Shown here: piece after piece, positions 1 through 8,868 of the stretch
Layout of the letters: every line of letters begins with the position of its first letter
Numbering within the stretch: the first letter of the stretch is position 1
Assembly: GCF_004362015.1 (NCBI RefSeq)
Contig: NZ_SNWW01000004.1
Span: 248,001-312,000, forward strand
DNA length: 64,000 nt
Reading direction: 5' to 3'
Origin: Flavobacterium chryseum
Lineage (GTDB): Bacteria; Bacteroidota; Bacteroidia; Flavobacteriales; Flavobacteriaceae
Translations under genes and position numbers: made by a program
The notes under the pieces: model-generated
Seen by the model: the letters and a program-made list of their open reading frames with translations, nothing else
What the model was told of the DNA's origin: nothing
Databases searched by the model: none

Positions 1-1
1 T

Positions 2-1078
2 TTTGATGAAAATGGTATTTCAGATTACTATCATAATTTTCATAAAGCAATCTTGCCTAATTGGCATACAGATGAAAGAGGATATGAAGAGTTAATGAAT
101 GTTGCTAAAAAAATAAAGAAAGAAGGTATAGGTAAAGAATTTGATTGTATAATAGGATTAAGTGGGGGGCTTGATAGTTCTTATGTTGCCTATGTTGCAA
201 AAGAAGTTATGGGGCTTCGCCCGCTATTATTTCATGTTGATGCAGGCTGGAACACACAGCAGGCGGTTGGAAATATTGAAAAACTAGTTAATGGACTTAA
301 GTTAGATCTTTTTACAGAAGTAATTAATTGGGAAGAAATTAAAGATCTACAGGTAGCTTTTCTTAAATCACAAATCGCTGACCAGGATTTACCACAGGAT
401 TATGCTTTTTTTTCAGCATTATATAAATTTGCACGAAAAAATAAAATTAAGTATGTTTTAACAGGAGGTAATTTTTCTACAGAATGCTGTAGAGAGCCTC
501 TAGAATGGGGTGGATTTCCAGGAATCGACAAAACATTACTAAAAGATATACACACTAAATTTGGTAAAAGAAAATTAAAATCATTCCCATTAGTTGATAT
601 TTTACAATACAAATTGTTTTATAAATATATTTTAGGCATGCAGGTTTTTAAACCTCTAAACCTAATTCCATATATTAAAAAAGATGCAGAAAAACTTCTT
701 GAAAGTAAATTTGGATGGGAAAAATTCCAGCATAAACATCATGAGTCTAGATTTACAAGATTTTATGAAGATTTTTGGTTACCTAAAAAGTTTGGTTATG
801 ATAGAAGAAAATCTCATTTTTCTAGTTTAATACTTACCGGCCAACTTGAAAGGAGCGAGGCTTTGGAAAGAATCAAGCAGCCTGTTATGAGTGAACAGTT
901 TATGAGACAAGAGTTTGAATACATAGCGAACAAATTAGGCCTTACAGTTCTGGAACTACAAGCTATTTTTGAAGGCGAAAATAAAACATTCAAAGATTAT
1001 AAAAGTAAATATGGACTAATTAATCTAGGTGCAAAAGTGATGATGAAAATAGGACTTGAAAAAAGATTGATTCGATGA
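2..1078 (+). CDS. N-acetyl sugar amidotransferase (WbpG/LfnA type), 5'-truncated by the window
   Basis: This is an ATP-dependent PP-loop amidotransferase. Members of the WbpG/PseA/LfnA family convert a sugar N-acetyl group to an acetamidino group using ammonia from partner HisH/HisF-like proteins. The PP-loop motif SGGLDSS is present, and the C-terminal half is basic and aromatic as in the family. The frame is open to base 2 with protein-like sequence ([13 protein letters not shown]) matching the usual N-terminal region, so the gene starts outside the window; the TTG at 53 is not the true start. At least 358 residues are inside the window, close to the usual 370-380. The stop overlaps the next start as ATGA, so the three amidation genes are translationally coupled. 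The exact sugar acted on is inferred from neighbours, not seen. Confidence 0.9.
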   Translation, partial: FDENGISDYYHNFHKAILPNWHTDERGYEELMNVAKKIKKEGIGKEFDCIIGLSGGLDSSYVAYVAKEVMGLRPLLFHVDAGWNTQQAVGNIEKLVNGLKLDLFTEVINWEEIKDLQVAFLKSQIADQDLPQDYAFFSALYKFARKNKIKYVLTGGNFSTECCREPLEWGGFPGIDKTLLKDIHTKFGKRKLKSFPLVDILQYKLFYKYILGMQVFKPLNLIPYIKKDAEKLLESKFGWEKFQHKHHESRFTRFYEDFWLPKKFGYDRRKSHFSSLILTGQLERSEALERIKQPVMSEQFMRQEFEYIANKLGLTVLELQAIFEGENKTFKDYKSKYGLINLGAKVMMKIGLEKRLIR

Positions 1079-1689
1079 TTGTAATAATAAACTATGGTTT
1101 AGGAAACTTGAATGCTTTTGTAAATATTTTCAAACAGTTAGATATTACTGTTAAAATCGCTAATCACGCCTCTGATTTAGAAAATGCTACTAAAATTGTA
1201 CTTCCGGGTGTCGGTGCTTTTGATCATGCCATGACAAAGCTTAACGAATCAGGAATGAGAGAGACTTTAGATTATTTGGTATTGAATAAAAAGCTTCCTG
1301 TAATTGGTATTTGTGTAGGTATGCAGATACTTGCAAAGTCTAGTGATGAAGGCATTTTGCCAGGACTTGGTTATATTGATGGTGTTGTTAGAAAGTTTGA
1401 TACTTCTCATTTTAAACAAAAAACCCGCCTGCCCCACATGGGATGGAACGATATTGAACCACAGCCGGGACACAGCCTGTTTAAAGATCTCGAAAAAGTA
1501 CCACTGTACTATTTTTTACATTCTTATTATTTTGAATGTAATAAGGTTGAAGATGCTATTGCAACAGCTAATTATGGAACCAAATTTGTATGCGCAGTCA
1601 ATAAGGATAATATTTATGGAGTACAGTTCCATCCGGAAAAAAGCCACCATTATGGAGTTCAATTATTAAAAAACTTTGCAGATTTATAA
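1075..1689 (+). CDS. HisH-like glutamine amidotransferase subunit for sugar amidation
   Basis: A 204-residue class I glutaminase that releases ammonia from glutamine. The nucleophile cysteine lies in GICVGMQ (about residue 82), and the His/Glu of the catalytic triad lies in QFHPEKS near the C-terminus. It belongs to the HisH family, but no other histidine gene is present. Its position between a WbpG-type amidotransferase and a HisF-like gene is the arrangement known as hisH2 in Pseudomonas O-antigen loci, so the inferred role is ammonia supply for acetamidino-sugar formation. It overlaps the upstream stop by four bases and is two bases from the next gene. Confidence 0.88.
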   Translation: MIVIINYGLGNLNAFVNIFKQLDITVKIANHASDLENATKIVLPGVGAFDHAMTKLNESGMRETLDYLVLNKKLPVIGICVGMQILAKSSDEGILPGLGYIDGVVRKFDTSHFKQKTRLPHMGWNDIEPQPGHSLFKDLEKVPLYYFLHSYYFECNKVEDAIATANYGTKFVCAVNKDNIYGVQFHPEKSHHYGVQLLKNFADL

Positions 1690-1691
1690 TT

Positions 1692-2471
1692 ATGTTAAGA
1701 CCTAGAATTATTCCATGTCTGTTGGTTCACGAAAAAGGATTAGTAAAATCTGTAAATTTTAAGAACCATAAATACGTAGGAGACCCAATCAACGCTGTCA
1801 GGATTTTCAATGAAAAAGAAGTTGATGAATTGATGGTAATCGATATTGATGCTACTGTTGAAAACAGAGAGCCTGATTACAAAATGATTGAATATTTGGC
1901 TGCGGAATGCAGAATGCCATTATGCTATGGAGGCGGTGTTAAAACTGTTGAGCAGGCACAAAAGATATTTAGTCTTGGAGTAGAAAAAATTGCGGTTAGT
2001 TCTGCAATTATTGAAGACCCTGATTTTATAACAAGAATGGCCGAAAAAGTAGGTACGCAAAGCGTTGTCGCTGTACTTGATGTAAAGAAAAAACTTTTAG
2101 GAGGATATGAAGTATACACACATAACGGAAAGAAAAAGACAGGTAAAAATCCTGTAGAATTTGCTAAAGAACTTGAAAAATTGGGAATAGGAGAGATCGT
2201 AATTAATTCTATTGATAATGATGGGGTTATGAAGGGTTATGATATGGGAATTATTGAGAAAATTCGTGAAGCAGTGAGCATACCTATGACAGTTTTAGGA
2301 GGTGCAGGATCTTTGGAAGATATTAAACAACTGATAAAAAAGTTTGGTATCATAGGAGCATCTGCAGGTAGTCTTTTTGTATTTAAAGGAGTATATAAAG
2401 CTGTACTTATAAATTATCCATCAAGAGAAGAAAAAGACAATCTTATTATGGATAATTATATTTCTATATAA
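1692..2471 (+). CDS. HisF-like TIM-barrel partner for sugar amidation
   Basis: A 259-residue (beta/alpha)8 barrel of the imidazole-glycerol-phosphate synthase HisF family. Recognisable pieces are the start RPRIIPCLL, DELMVIDIDAT, the CYGGGVKT loop, VAVLDVK and the phosphate-binding VLGGAGS segment. In histidine synthesis HisF carries ammonia from HisH through the barrel. In O-antigen loci the paralogue is thought to pass ammonia to the WbpG-type enzyme. Length is normal for HisF. The sequence after about residue 240 is divergent, as expected for a paralogue freed from histidine synthesis. It starts two bases after the HisH-like gene, so the three form one transcription unit. Confidence 0.88.
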   Translation: MLRPRIIPCLLVHEKGLVKSVNFKNHKYVGDPINAVRIFNEKEVDELMVIDIDATVENREPDYKMIEYLAAECRMPLCYGGGVKTVEQAQKIFSLGVEKIAVSSAIIEDPDFITRMAEKVGTQSVVAVLDVKKKLLGGYEVYTHNGKKKTGKNPVEFAKELEKLGIGEIVINSIDNDGVMKGYDMGIIEKIREAVSIPMTVLGGAGSLEDIKQLIKKFGIIGASAGSLFVFKGVYKAVLINYPSREEKDNLIMDNYISI

Positions 2472-2492
2472 TAATTAAAATAGAACAATTTA

Positions 2493-3536
2493 ATGTTAAT
2501 AAAAAATAAAACGCTTTTAATTACAGGAGGAACAGGATCTTTTGGGCATGCTGTTCTTCACCGGTTTCTTCATACTGATCATTTTGATGAGATACGTATT
2601 TTTTCCCGTGACGAAAAAAAACAGGATGATATGCGTAATCAGCTAAAAAGTGATAAATTAAAATTCTACATTGGGGATGTGCGGGATTTTCATAGCGTAG
2701 AAAGAGCTATGCATGACGTTGATTATGTTTTTCATGCAGCTGCACTTAAACAAGTTCCTTCTTGTGAGTTTTTCCCTATAGAAGCAACTAAAACAAATGT
2801 TTTTGGAACTCAAAATGTTATCGATGCAGCGGTTGCTAATAATGTAACTAAAGTTATATGCCTGAGTACTGATAAAGCAGCTTATCCGATTAATGCAATG
2901 GGAATATCTAAGGCATTAATGGAAAAGGTTGCTATTGCAGCATCCAGAACTATAAAAAACAATACCACTACAGTTTGCTTAACACGATATGGCAATGTAA
3001 TGGCATCCCGGGGTTCTGTAATTCCTTTGTTTTTAAAACAAATACAATCTGGCAAAGACATAACAATAACAGATCCTTCAATGACACGTTTCCTGATGTC
3101 TCTTGAAGAAGCTGTAGAACTGGTGTTGTTTGCGTTTGAACATGGAAATCAAGGTGATTTGTTTGTAAATAAAGCTCCAGCAGGGACAATAGGTGATCTG
3201 GCTATTGCACTTAAAGAATTATGCAATGCAGATAATGAGATAAAAATAATTGGTACACGTCATGGTGAAAAGCTATATGAAACGCTTTGTACACGTGAAG
3301 AAATGATCAAAGCCGAAGATATGGGCGATTTTTATCGTATTCCTGCAGACAATCGTGATCTGAATTATGCCAAGTATTTTTCAGAAGGTGAAATAGATAT
3401 TTCTAAGGTAGAAGACTACCATTCGCACAATACACAACAGCAGGATGTAGAAGGCATGAAAAAACTCTTGTCCAGCCTTCCTTTAATCAGGAAACAGGTA
3501 TTTAATGAAGAATTTATAGATTACTATTTTGATTAA
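2493..3536 (+). CDS. fnlA: UDP-GlcNAc 4,6-dehydratase/5-epimerase (FnlA/WbjB/CapE family)
   Basis: A 347-residue extended SDR enzyme expected to convert UDP-GlcNAc to a UDP-4-keto-6-deoxy-L-hexosamine, the first step towards UDP-L-FucNAc or UDP-L-QuiNAc. The NAD(P)-binding motif GGTGSFG is at residues 12-18. The usual SDR active-site YxxxK is MxxxK here (M136, K140, in AMGISKA), which is the known hallmark of the CapE/FlaA1-type dehydratases rather than a defect. The C-terminal region TRHGEKLYETL is typical of the family. It lies 21 bases after the HisF-like gene and upstream of the FnlC-type epimerase and a reductase, so the three-step pathway is complete here. Confidence 0.92.
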   Translation: MLIKNKTLLITGGTGSFGHAVLHRFLHTDHFDEIRIFSRDEKKQDDMRNQLKSDKLKFYIGDVRDFHSVERAMHDVDYVFHAAALKQVPSCEFFPIEATKTNVFGTQNVIDAAVANNVTKVICLSTDKAAYPINAMGISKALMEKVAIAASRTIKNNTTTVCLTRYGNVMASRGSVIPLFLKQIQSGKDITITDPSMTRFLMSLEEAVELVLFAFEHGNQGDLFVNKAPAGTIGDLAIALKELCNADNEIKIIGTRHGEKLYETLCTREEMIKAEDMGDFYRIPADNRDLNYAKYFSEGEIDISKVEDYHSHNTQQQDVEGMKKLLSSLPLIRKQVFNEEFIDYYFD

Positions 3537-3808
3537 TTATGGAAAAGCCACAATTATTAGTGGCAATGTTTATAAAATTCAAGAGTAAATAGTTCTTTAT
3601 GATCAGATTCTTTATCTGCATTTAAATATGTGATTGATACTTTGAAAATCTAAATTTTATAAATACCGGGAGGATATCTTTTCGGATTTAGGGCATTATA
3701 AAAATAATTCTAAAATAATGGCTTGTTCTGATTTGCACTTGACGAATCAAAGGGAGATAGTTTTCTTTTTTCTTTAGAACATTGGAAGTTAGGCAATTAA
3801 TTTACTAT
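3537..3808. other. 272-bp gap inside the L-hexosamine cassette; possible gene remnant
   Basis: This gap is odd because its neighbours are packed within 25 bases. It contains a short hairpin (GCCAC/GTGGC at about 3549-3566) close after the fnlA stop. One plus-strand frame stays open for about 39 codons up to a stop near 3778 (it includes KIMACSDLHLTNQREIV), but has no start codon and is preceded by stops. I could not match it to a family. It may be the tail of an eroded gene or simply spacer. Confidence 0.35.
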
Positions 3809-4930
3809 ATGAAAAAACTTAAAGTTGTTACTGTTGTAGGCACAAGGCCTGAAATCATCAGATTAGCAGAATGTATAAAAAAATGTGACCAGTTTTTTGA
3901 TCATGTACTTGTTCATACAGGACAAAATTATGATTATGAGCTTAATGAGATCTTCTTTGAAGATCTTCAATTAAGAAAACCGGATGTCTTTCTCAATGCT
4001 CCTGGGAATCATTTAGGTGAAACGATTGGTAATATAATCGCCAAATCATTTGAGGTCTTTACCGATGTAAAACCAGATGCTTTACTGGTACTTGGAGACA
4101 CAAATAGTGTTTTATGTACAATTGCAGCTAAAAGACTTAAAATTCCTATATTCCATATGGAAGCAGGAAACAGATGCTTTGACCAAAATGTACCCGAAGA
4201 AATAAATAGAAAAATATCAGATCATATCTCTGATATAAACCTTACTTATACCGAGCATAGCAGGAGATATCTTCTTAGTGAAGGGTTTAGAAAAGATCAT
4301 GTATTTGTTACAGGCTCCCCATTATGGGAAGTACTTACCAAGTACATGACAAAGATCAATGAAAATGATATAGTAAAGAGGTTAAAATTAATACAGGGCG
4401 GCTACTTTGTCGTAAGTGCGCATCGTGAAGAAAATATAGATTTAGGAAATAATTTCGAAATATTAGCAGAATCACTTAATACAGTAGCTGAGCAATATAA
4501 TATGCCGATAATATTTTCCACACATCCGAGAACAAAGAAGAGGATAGAAGCAAATAATATAAAATTTCACCCATTAGTACTGAATATAGCTCCGCTTGGT
4601 TTCTTTGATTATGTAAACCTTCAGAAGAATTCATTCATGGTACTGTCTGATAGTGGTACTATAAGTGAAGAATCTGCAATGATGGGATTCCCGGCAATAA
4701 GCATAAGAACAAGTACTGAACGTCCTGAAGCAGTAGATGTGGGAACAATCATTATTGGTGGTATACAAAAAGATCAGATTCTTAACGCAATAGAAATTAC
4801 AAAAGCCTTAATCCCCAATGATTTAACACAATTACCAGTAGAATATCAGGTAAATAATACTTCTGAGAGAGTAGTTAAAGTTATTCAGAGTTACACCTCA
4901 ATAGTTAATAAAGTAATCTGGAATAAATAA
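3809..4930 (+). CDS. fnlC: UDP-N-acetylglucosamine 2-epimerase family (FnlC/WbjD/CapG type)
   Basis: A 373-residue non-hydrolysing UDP-HexNAc 2-epimerase fold (GT-B-like, WecB family). Visible motifs are VVGTRPEIIRLAE at the N-terminus, LVLGDTNS, HMEAGNR, VSAHREENI and the SDSGTISEES/RTSTERPEA region. In the L-FucNAc pathway this enzyme performs the final C2 epimerisation on the UDP-6-deoxy-L-hexosamine. I chose the ATG at 3809 because the Rossmann start MKKLKVVTVVGTRP follows it directly; the nine residues encoded from a TTG at 3782 are not conserved-looking. The next gene begins seven bases downstream. Confidence 0.9.
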   Translation: MKKLKVVTVVGTRPEIIRLAECIKKCDQFFDHVLVHTGQNYDYELNEIFFEDLQLRKPDVFLNAPGNHLGETIGNIIAKSFEVFTDVKPDALLVLGDTNSVLCTIAAKRLKIPIFHMEAGNRCFDQNVPEEINRKISDHISDINLTYTEHSRRYLLSEGFRKDHVFVTGSPLWEVLTKYMTKINENDIVKRLKLIQGGYFVVSAHREENIDLGNNFEILAESLNTVAEQYNMPIIFSTHPRTKKRIEANNIKFHPLVLNIAPLGFFDYVNLQKNSFMVLSDSGTISEESAMMGFPAISIRTSTERPEAVDVGTIIIGGIQKDQILNAIEITKALIPNDLTQLPVEYQVNNTSERVVKVIQSYTSIVNKVIWNK

Positions 4931-4937
4931 ATTTGCT

Positions 4938-5789
4938 ATGAAGAAAGTTTTAGTATTAGGAGCAAAGGGTATGGCGGGTCATGTTGTTTTAAAATTATTA
5001 CCTCAGTTAGGATCTTACGATGTTTGGGGAATTGCCCGAAATATTGATGAGTCTGATAGACTTATTAATTTGGATGTTAAGAATACCGACAAGCTGAGCG
5101 CTATAGTTGCTTCTCATAATTTCGACTGCATTATAAATTGTATAGGGATCTTAAATAAAGAAGCTGAGGACAATCCGGATAAAGCAATATGGTTTAACAG
5201 CTATTTTCCTCATTTTATTGAATCTATTACAAGAAATACTTCAACTAAAGTTATTCATATTAGTACCGATTGCGTTTTTTCGGGAAAAATGGGAGCATAT
5301 ACTGAAAATGATTTAAAAGACGGATATGGTTTTTATGCTCAATCTAAAAATTTGGGTGAATTAGATAATAATAAAGATCTTACACTTAGGACTTCTATAA
5401 TAGGTCCTGAAGTCAATGAAAACGGAATTGGACTATTTCACTGGTTTATGTCACAAAATAATGATGTCGAGCTAAAAGGTTTTACACATGCTTTTTGGTC
5501 GGGAATAACTACAATTGAACTGACTAAAACGATTCACGCAGCTATCGAGCAAAATATTACCGGGTTAATTCAGATTACTCAAAAGAATAAGATTGATAAA
5601 TATAGCTTATTGCAACTTTTTAATACGATATTTAAAAGCGGTTTAATAAGTATAAGACCGAATTCTGACTATCATGTAGACAAAAGTATGGTATCTATTA
5701 GGACAGATTTTAATTATAAAACTCCTGAATATGATGCAATGCTTTTAGAAATGAAGCAATGGATAGAGCAGAATAATTATAAGTATTAG
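4938..5789 (+). CDS. RmlD-like SDR reductase of the 6-deoxy-L-hexosamine pathway
   Basis: A 283-residue SDR protein of the dTDP-4-dehydrorhamnose reductase superfamily. The NADPH motif GAKGMAGHV is at the N-terminus, then the segment HISTDCVFSG and the YxxxK pair in YAQSKNLGE, with a TSIIG segment beyond. It occupies the place of WbjC/CapF/FnlB, which reduces the 4-keto intermediate, but CapF-type proteins are about 370 residues with a C-terminal cupin domain and this one has none. RmlD-like reductases without the cupin (WbvR type) act in the UDP-L-QuiNAc branch. The final sugar could therefore be L-QuiNAc rather than L-FucNAc; this is inference from domain content. Confidence 0.82.
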   Translation: MKKVLVLGAKGMAGHVVLKLLPQLGSYDVWGIARNIDESDRLINLDVKNTDKLSAIVASHNFDCIINCIGILNKEAEDNPDKAIWFNSYFPHFIESITRNTSTKVIHISTDCVFSGKMGAYTENDLKDGYGFYAQSKNLGELDNNKDLTLRTSIIGPEVNENGIGLFHWFMSQNNDVELKGFTHAFWSGITTIELTKTIHAAIEQNITGLIQITQKNKIDKYSLLQLFNTIFKSGLISIRPNSDYHVDKSMVSIRTDFNYKTPEYDAMLLEMKQWIEQNNYKY

Positions 5790-5790
5790 T

Positions 5791-6996
5791 ATGAGGATTC
5801 TGGTAGTAACCCAATATTTCTGGCCTGAAAATTTTAAAATAAATGACTTTTGCCTTGGCTTGAAAGAGCGTGGGCATGATGTTACTGTTCTTACAGGAAT
5901 ACCTAACTATCCTAAAGGTAAATTTTATGATAATTATAGTTTTTGGAAAAATAATGATGAAAAATGGAATGGTATAAAGATATACCGTTCAAAACTTTTT
6001 TCTAGAGGTGATAATGGTATCAGGCTAATGCTTAATTATGGATCATTTGTGTTGTTTGGCACATTGAAATCTCTTTTTATAAAAGAAAAATTCGATAAGA
6101 TCTTTGTTTTTGAGCCTTCTCCTGTAACGGTTGGGTTGCCTGCAATGTTTGTAGCAAGAAGGATGAAAATACCTTATTATTTCTGGGTACAGGATTTATG
6201 GCCCGAAAGCCTTTCTGCAGCCGGAGGTATAAATAATAAAACTATTTTGTCTTTTTTTGACAAAATAACTCGATCAATCTATAAAAGTGCCGAGAAAGTT
6301 TTAGTACAGTCTGAGGGCTTTATTGACTATATTGTAAAACAGGGTATTGCTAGAGAAAAAATTATATATTACCCTAATTCAACTGAAAGCTTTTATAAAC
6401 CTGTGGCCTCTTCTGAAGTTTATCAGCAAAAAATGCCTAAGGATGGTCTTAAAATATTATTTGCAGGGAACCTTGGCGAAGCACAAAGCTTAGATACACT
6501 CGTTGATGCTGCCAAAATACTTAAAGATAAAAAGATAAAGGTTAATTGGATATTGTTAGGAGATGGCCGTCAGAAAGAACATTTAGTAAGCGAAATAAAA
6601 AGAAAAGGATTAGTGGAAGATTTTCATTTACTAGGATCTTATCCATCTGAAGAAATGCCACTATTTTTTGGCTGTGTAGACGCACTTGTAGTATCACTTA
6701 AGAAAAATAAAATTTTTGCACTTACTATACCTTCCAAACTACAATCCTACATGGCATGTGGAAAGCCAATAATTGCATCACTTGAAGGTGAAGGAGCGAG
6801 AATTGTTGAAGAATCAAAATCCGGTTTTGTTTCTCCTCCTGATGATGCCGATGGGCTTGCAGAAAGCATTATCAAGCTGTATAATGCAGATGATAAGCAA
6901 AGAACCGAAATGAGTCAAAATGGCCTGAAATATTTTAATGAACAGTTTGAAAGGGAACTTTTACTCGATAAATTAATAGAAATTTTGAAACAATAA
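5791..6996 (+). CDS. GT4 glycosyltransferase, WbuB family
   Basis: A 401-residue GT-B glycosyltransferase. It opens with MRILVVTQYFWPENFKIND, characteristic of the WbuB subfamily, often linked to L-FucNAc transfer. The segments FVFEPSPVTVGLPA and WVQDLWPESLSAAG follow, and the C-terminal half carries a GT4 donor-site pattern (LFAGNLGEAQ, IPSKLQSYMACGKPII). It begins one base after the reductase gene stop. Its likely job is adding the sugar made by the preceding genes to the growing lipid-linked chain at the cytoplasmic face. Donor specificity is inferred from family and location. Confidence 0.87.
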   Translation: MRILVVTQYFWPENFKINDFCLGLKERGHDVTVLTGIPNYPKGKFYDNYSFWKNNDEKWNGIKIYRSKLFSRGDNGIRLMLNYGSFVLFGTLKSLFIKEKFDKIFVFEPSPVTVGLPAMFVARRMKIPYYFWVQDLWPESLSAAGGINNKTILSFFDKITRSIYKSAEKVLVQSEGFIDYIVKQGIAREKIIYYPNSTESFYKPVASSEVYQQKMPKDGLKILFAGNLGEAQSLDTLVDAAKILKDKKIKVNWILLGDGRQKEHLVSEIKRKGLVEDFHLLGSYPSEEMPLFFGCVDALVVSLKKNKIFALTIPSKLQSYMACGKPIIASLEGEGARIVEESKSGFVSPPDDADGLAESIIKLYNADDKQRTEMSQNGLKYFNEQFERELLLDKLIEILKQ

Positions 6997-7003
6997 TTCC
7001 AAA

Positions 7004-7903
7004 ATGAAAGTAACTATTACTGGAGCTTCCGGCTTTGTGGGGAAAAACCTTTCAATATATCTATTAAATAATGGATTTGAAATTAATTCAATTTCCCTGA
7101 GAAATTTAAATCAAACCTTTTGTTTTAATTCTCATGCCGTTATACATTTAGCTGGAAAAGCACACGACACTAAAAACACAAGTGAAACTTCTGAGTATTT
7201 TAAAATAAATACAGATCTAACCAAAAAAATATTTGATATTTTTTTAGAAAGTGAATGTAGAGATTTTATTTATTTCAGTAGTGTAAAAGCTATTGCAGAT
7301 AATGTGCCAGAGATTTTATTTGAAGACAATCAATCTAATCCCAAAACTCCATATGGTCAATCAAAACTAAAAGCAGAAGAATATATCTTATCAAAAGAAA
7401 TTCTAAAAGGGAAAAGAGTTTTTATAATAAGACCATGTATGATTCATGGACCAGGAAATAAAGGAAATTTAAATTTGCTTTATAATGTAGTGAATAAGAG
7501 AATTCCATATCCTTTGAAAGCTTTTCTTAATGAAAGATCATTTCTTGGAATTGATAATCTTAATTTTATGATTAAGGAAATTCTCCAAAATAAAGATATC
7601 CCTTCTGGGATTTATAATTTTGCTGATGATGAATTTTTATCAACAAATGATTTAGTTCAAATTATATCTTCGACTTCCAATAAAAAAAATCTATCGATCA
7701 GTATTCCTAAACCATTCATAAATGGAATAGCAAGGTTTGGGGATTTAGTAAGATTCCCCCTTAATTCAGAGACTATTCAAAAGTTAACAGAAAATTATAG
7801 AGTTTCAAATCAAAAAATAAAATCAGCTATTGGAATCGACAAACTTCCTTACACTGCACAACAAGGATTAGAAAAAACAATCAAAAGCTTCATAAATAAA
7901 TAA
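7004..7903 (+). CDS. NAD-dependent sugar epimerase/4-reductase (WbpV/Gne-like)
   Basis: A 299-residue SDR protein with TGASGFVGKNL at the N-terminus, HLAGKAHDT, a serine in FSSVKAI and the catalytic pair in YGQSK. Proteins of this type just upstream of a WbpL-like transferase act as 4-reductases that finish UDP-D-FucNAc or UDP-D-QuiNAc from the WbpM product, or as C4 epimerases. A WbpM homologue is present at 12,890, which supports the reductase reading. The stop overlaps the next start (TAATG), suggesting coupled translation with the enzyme that would use the product. Confidence 0.8.
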   Translation: MKVTITGASGFVGKNLSIYLLNNGFEINSISLRNLNQTFCFNSHAVIHLAGKAHDTKNTSETSEYFKINTDLTKKIFDIFLESECRDFIYFSSVKAIADNVPEILFEDNQSNPKTPYGQSKLKAEEYILSKEILKGKRVFIIRPCMIHGPGNKGNLNLLYNVVNKRIPYPLKAFLNERSFLGIDNLNFMIKEILQNKDIPSGIYNFADDEFLSTNDLVQIISSTSNKKNLSISIPKPFINGIARFGDLVRFPLNSETIQKLTENYRVSNQKIKSAIGIDKLPYTAQQGLEKTIKSFINK

Positions 7904-8868
7904 TGGAATACACTATACTTGGAATTCTTTTAATGATTTTAATGTTACTCTATTTTAAAGTAGCAGACAAGTTTAATATTATTGATAAACCCAATCAAAG
8001 AAGCTCACATACCGAAATAACTTTAAGAGGCGGAGGAATAATTTTTTGGTTTTCTGCATTGCTTTATTTTGTACAGCATGTTCAGGATAATTACTTTTTT
8101 TTCACAGGAATTACACTGGTTAGTTTAGTGAGTTTTTGGGATGATATTCAGAGTTTATCAAATAAAATTCGGATATCAATTCAGTTTTTGGCGATAACCT
8201 TAATTTTTTTTGAAATTGGTATTTTTAATTCGATTCCTCTTTTTTGGATTGTTGCAGCTTATATTTTGGCAATCGGAATAATAAATGCCTATAATTTTAT
8301 GGATGGTATAAACGGTATAACGGGGCTGTATACTTTAGTTGTTATGGGTTCGTTGCTTTACATCAATCAAGAGATTCAACTTTTTACAGATAGTAGTTTT
8401 ATAAAATATGCAATGATTGCGAGCCTAGTTTTTCTTTTTTTTAATTACAGAAAAAAAGCCAAGTGTTTTGCAGGTGATGTTGGTAGTATCGCTATTGCAT
8501 TTTGGGTAATTTATTTAGTTTTGAAACTTGTTTTAAGAACACATTCTTTAATCTGGCTTTTGTTTCTTGCTGTTTACGGAGTTGACGCCATTTGTACAAT
8601 AATTCATAGATTGTATTTAAAACAGAACATATTTGAAGCACACCGTCTGCATTTATATCAAGTTTTGAGTAACGAATACAAAATCCAACATAGGCTGGTT
8701 TCTTTATACTATGCAATTGCTCAAGTTATAGTTTCGGCTTTGGTCATTTGTTTATACCAAAAAGTACCTGACGTAGTTTTATTTGTAATTGTGATTGCAC
8801 CTTTACTGCTTATATATACTTTAAAATTTTATCTACTGAATAAAAATAATTTGAAAGTAAATATATGA
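7903..8868 (+). CDS. Polyprenyl-phosphate HexNAc-1-phosphate transferase (WbpL/WecA family)
   Basis: A 321-residue multi-spanning membrane enzyme of the MraY/WecA family that moves a sugar-1-phosphate onto undecaprenyl phosphate and so starts a glycan chain at the inner membrane. The signature is clear: SSHTEITLRGGGI near the N-terminus, SFWDDIQSL, the catalytic segment NAYNFMDGINGITG, CFAGDVGSIAI, and the C-terminal cytoplasmic loop EAHRLHLYQ. About ten hydrophobic segments are visible. It is translationally coupled to the WbpV-like gene. D-FucNAc or D-QuiNAc is the likely first sugar, but GlcNAc cannot be excluded. A second, unrelated initiating enzyme lies at 41,693. Confidence 0.88.
   Translation: MEYTILGILLMILMLLYFKVADKFNIIDKPNQRSSHTEITLRGGGIIFWFSALLYFVQHVQDNYFFFTGITLVSLVSFWDDIQSLSNKIRISIQFLAITLIFFEIGIFNSIPLFWIVAAYILAIGIINAYNFMDGINGITGLYTLVVMGSLLYINQEIQLFTDSSFIKYAMIASLVFLFFNYRKKAKCFAGDVGSIAIAFWVIYLVLKLVLRTHSLIWLLFLAVYGVDAICTIIHRLYLKQNIFEAHRLHLYQVLSNEYKIQHRLVSLYYAIAQVIVSALVICLYQKVPDVVLFVIVIAPLLLIYTLKFYLLNKNNLKVNI

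Noticed and set aside
1075..2471. hisH and hisF as histidine biosynthesis genes
   Set aside because: No other his gene is present; the placement next to a WbpG-type amidotransferase indicates sugar amidation paralogues.
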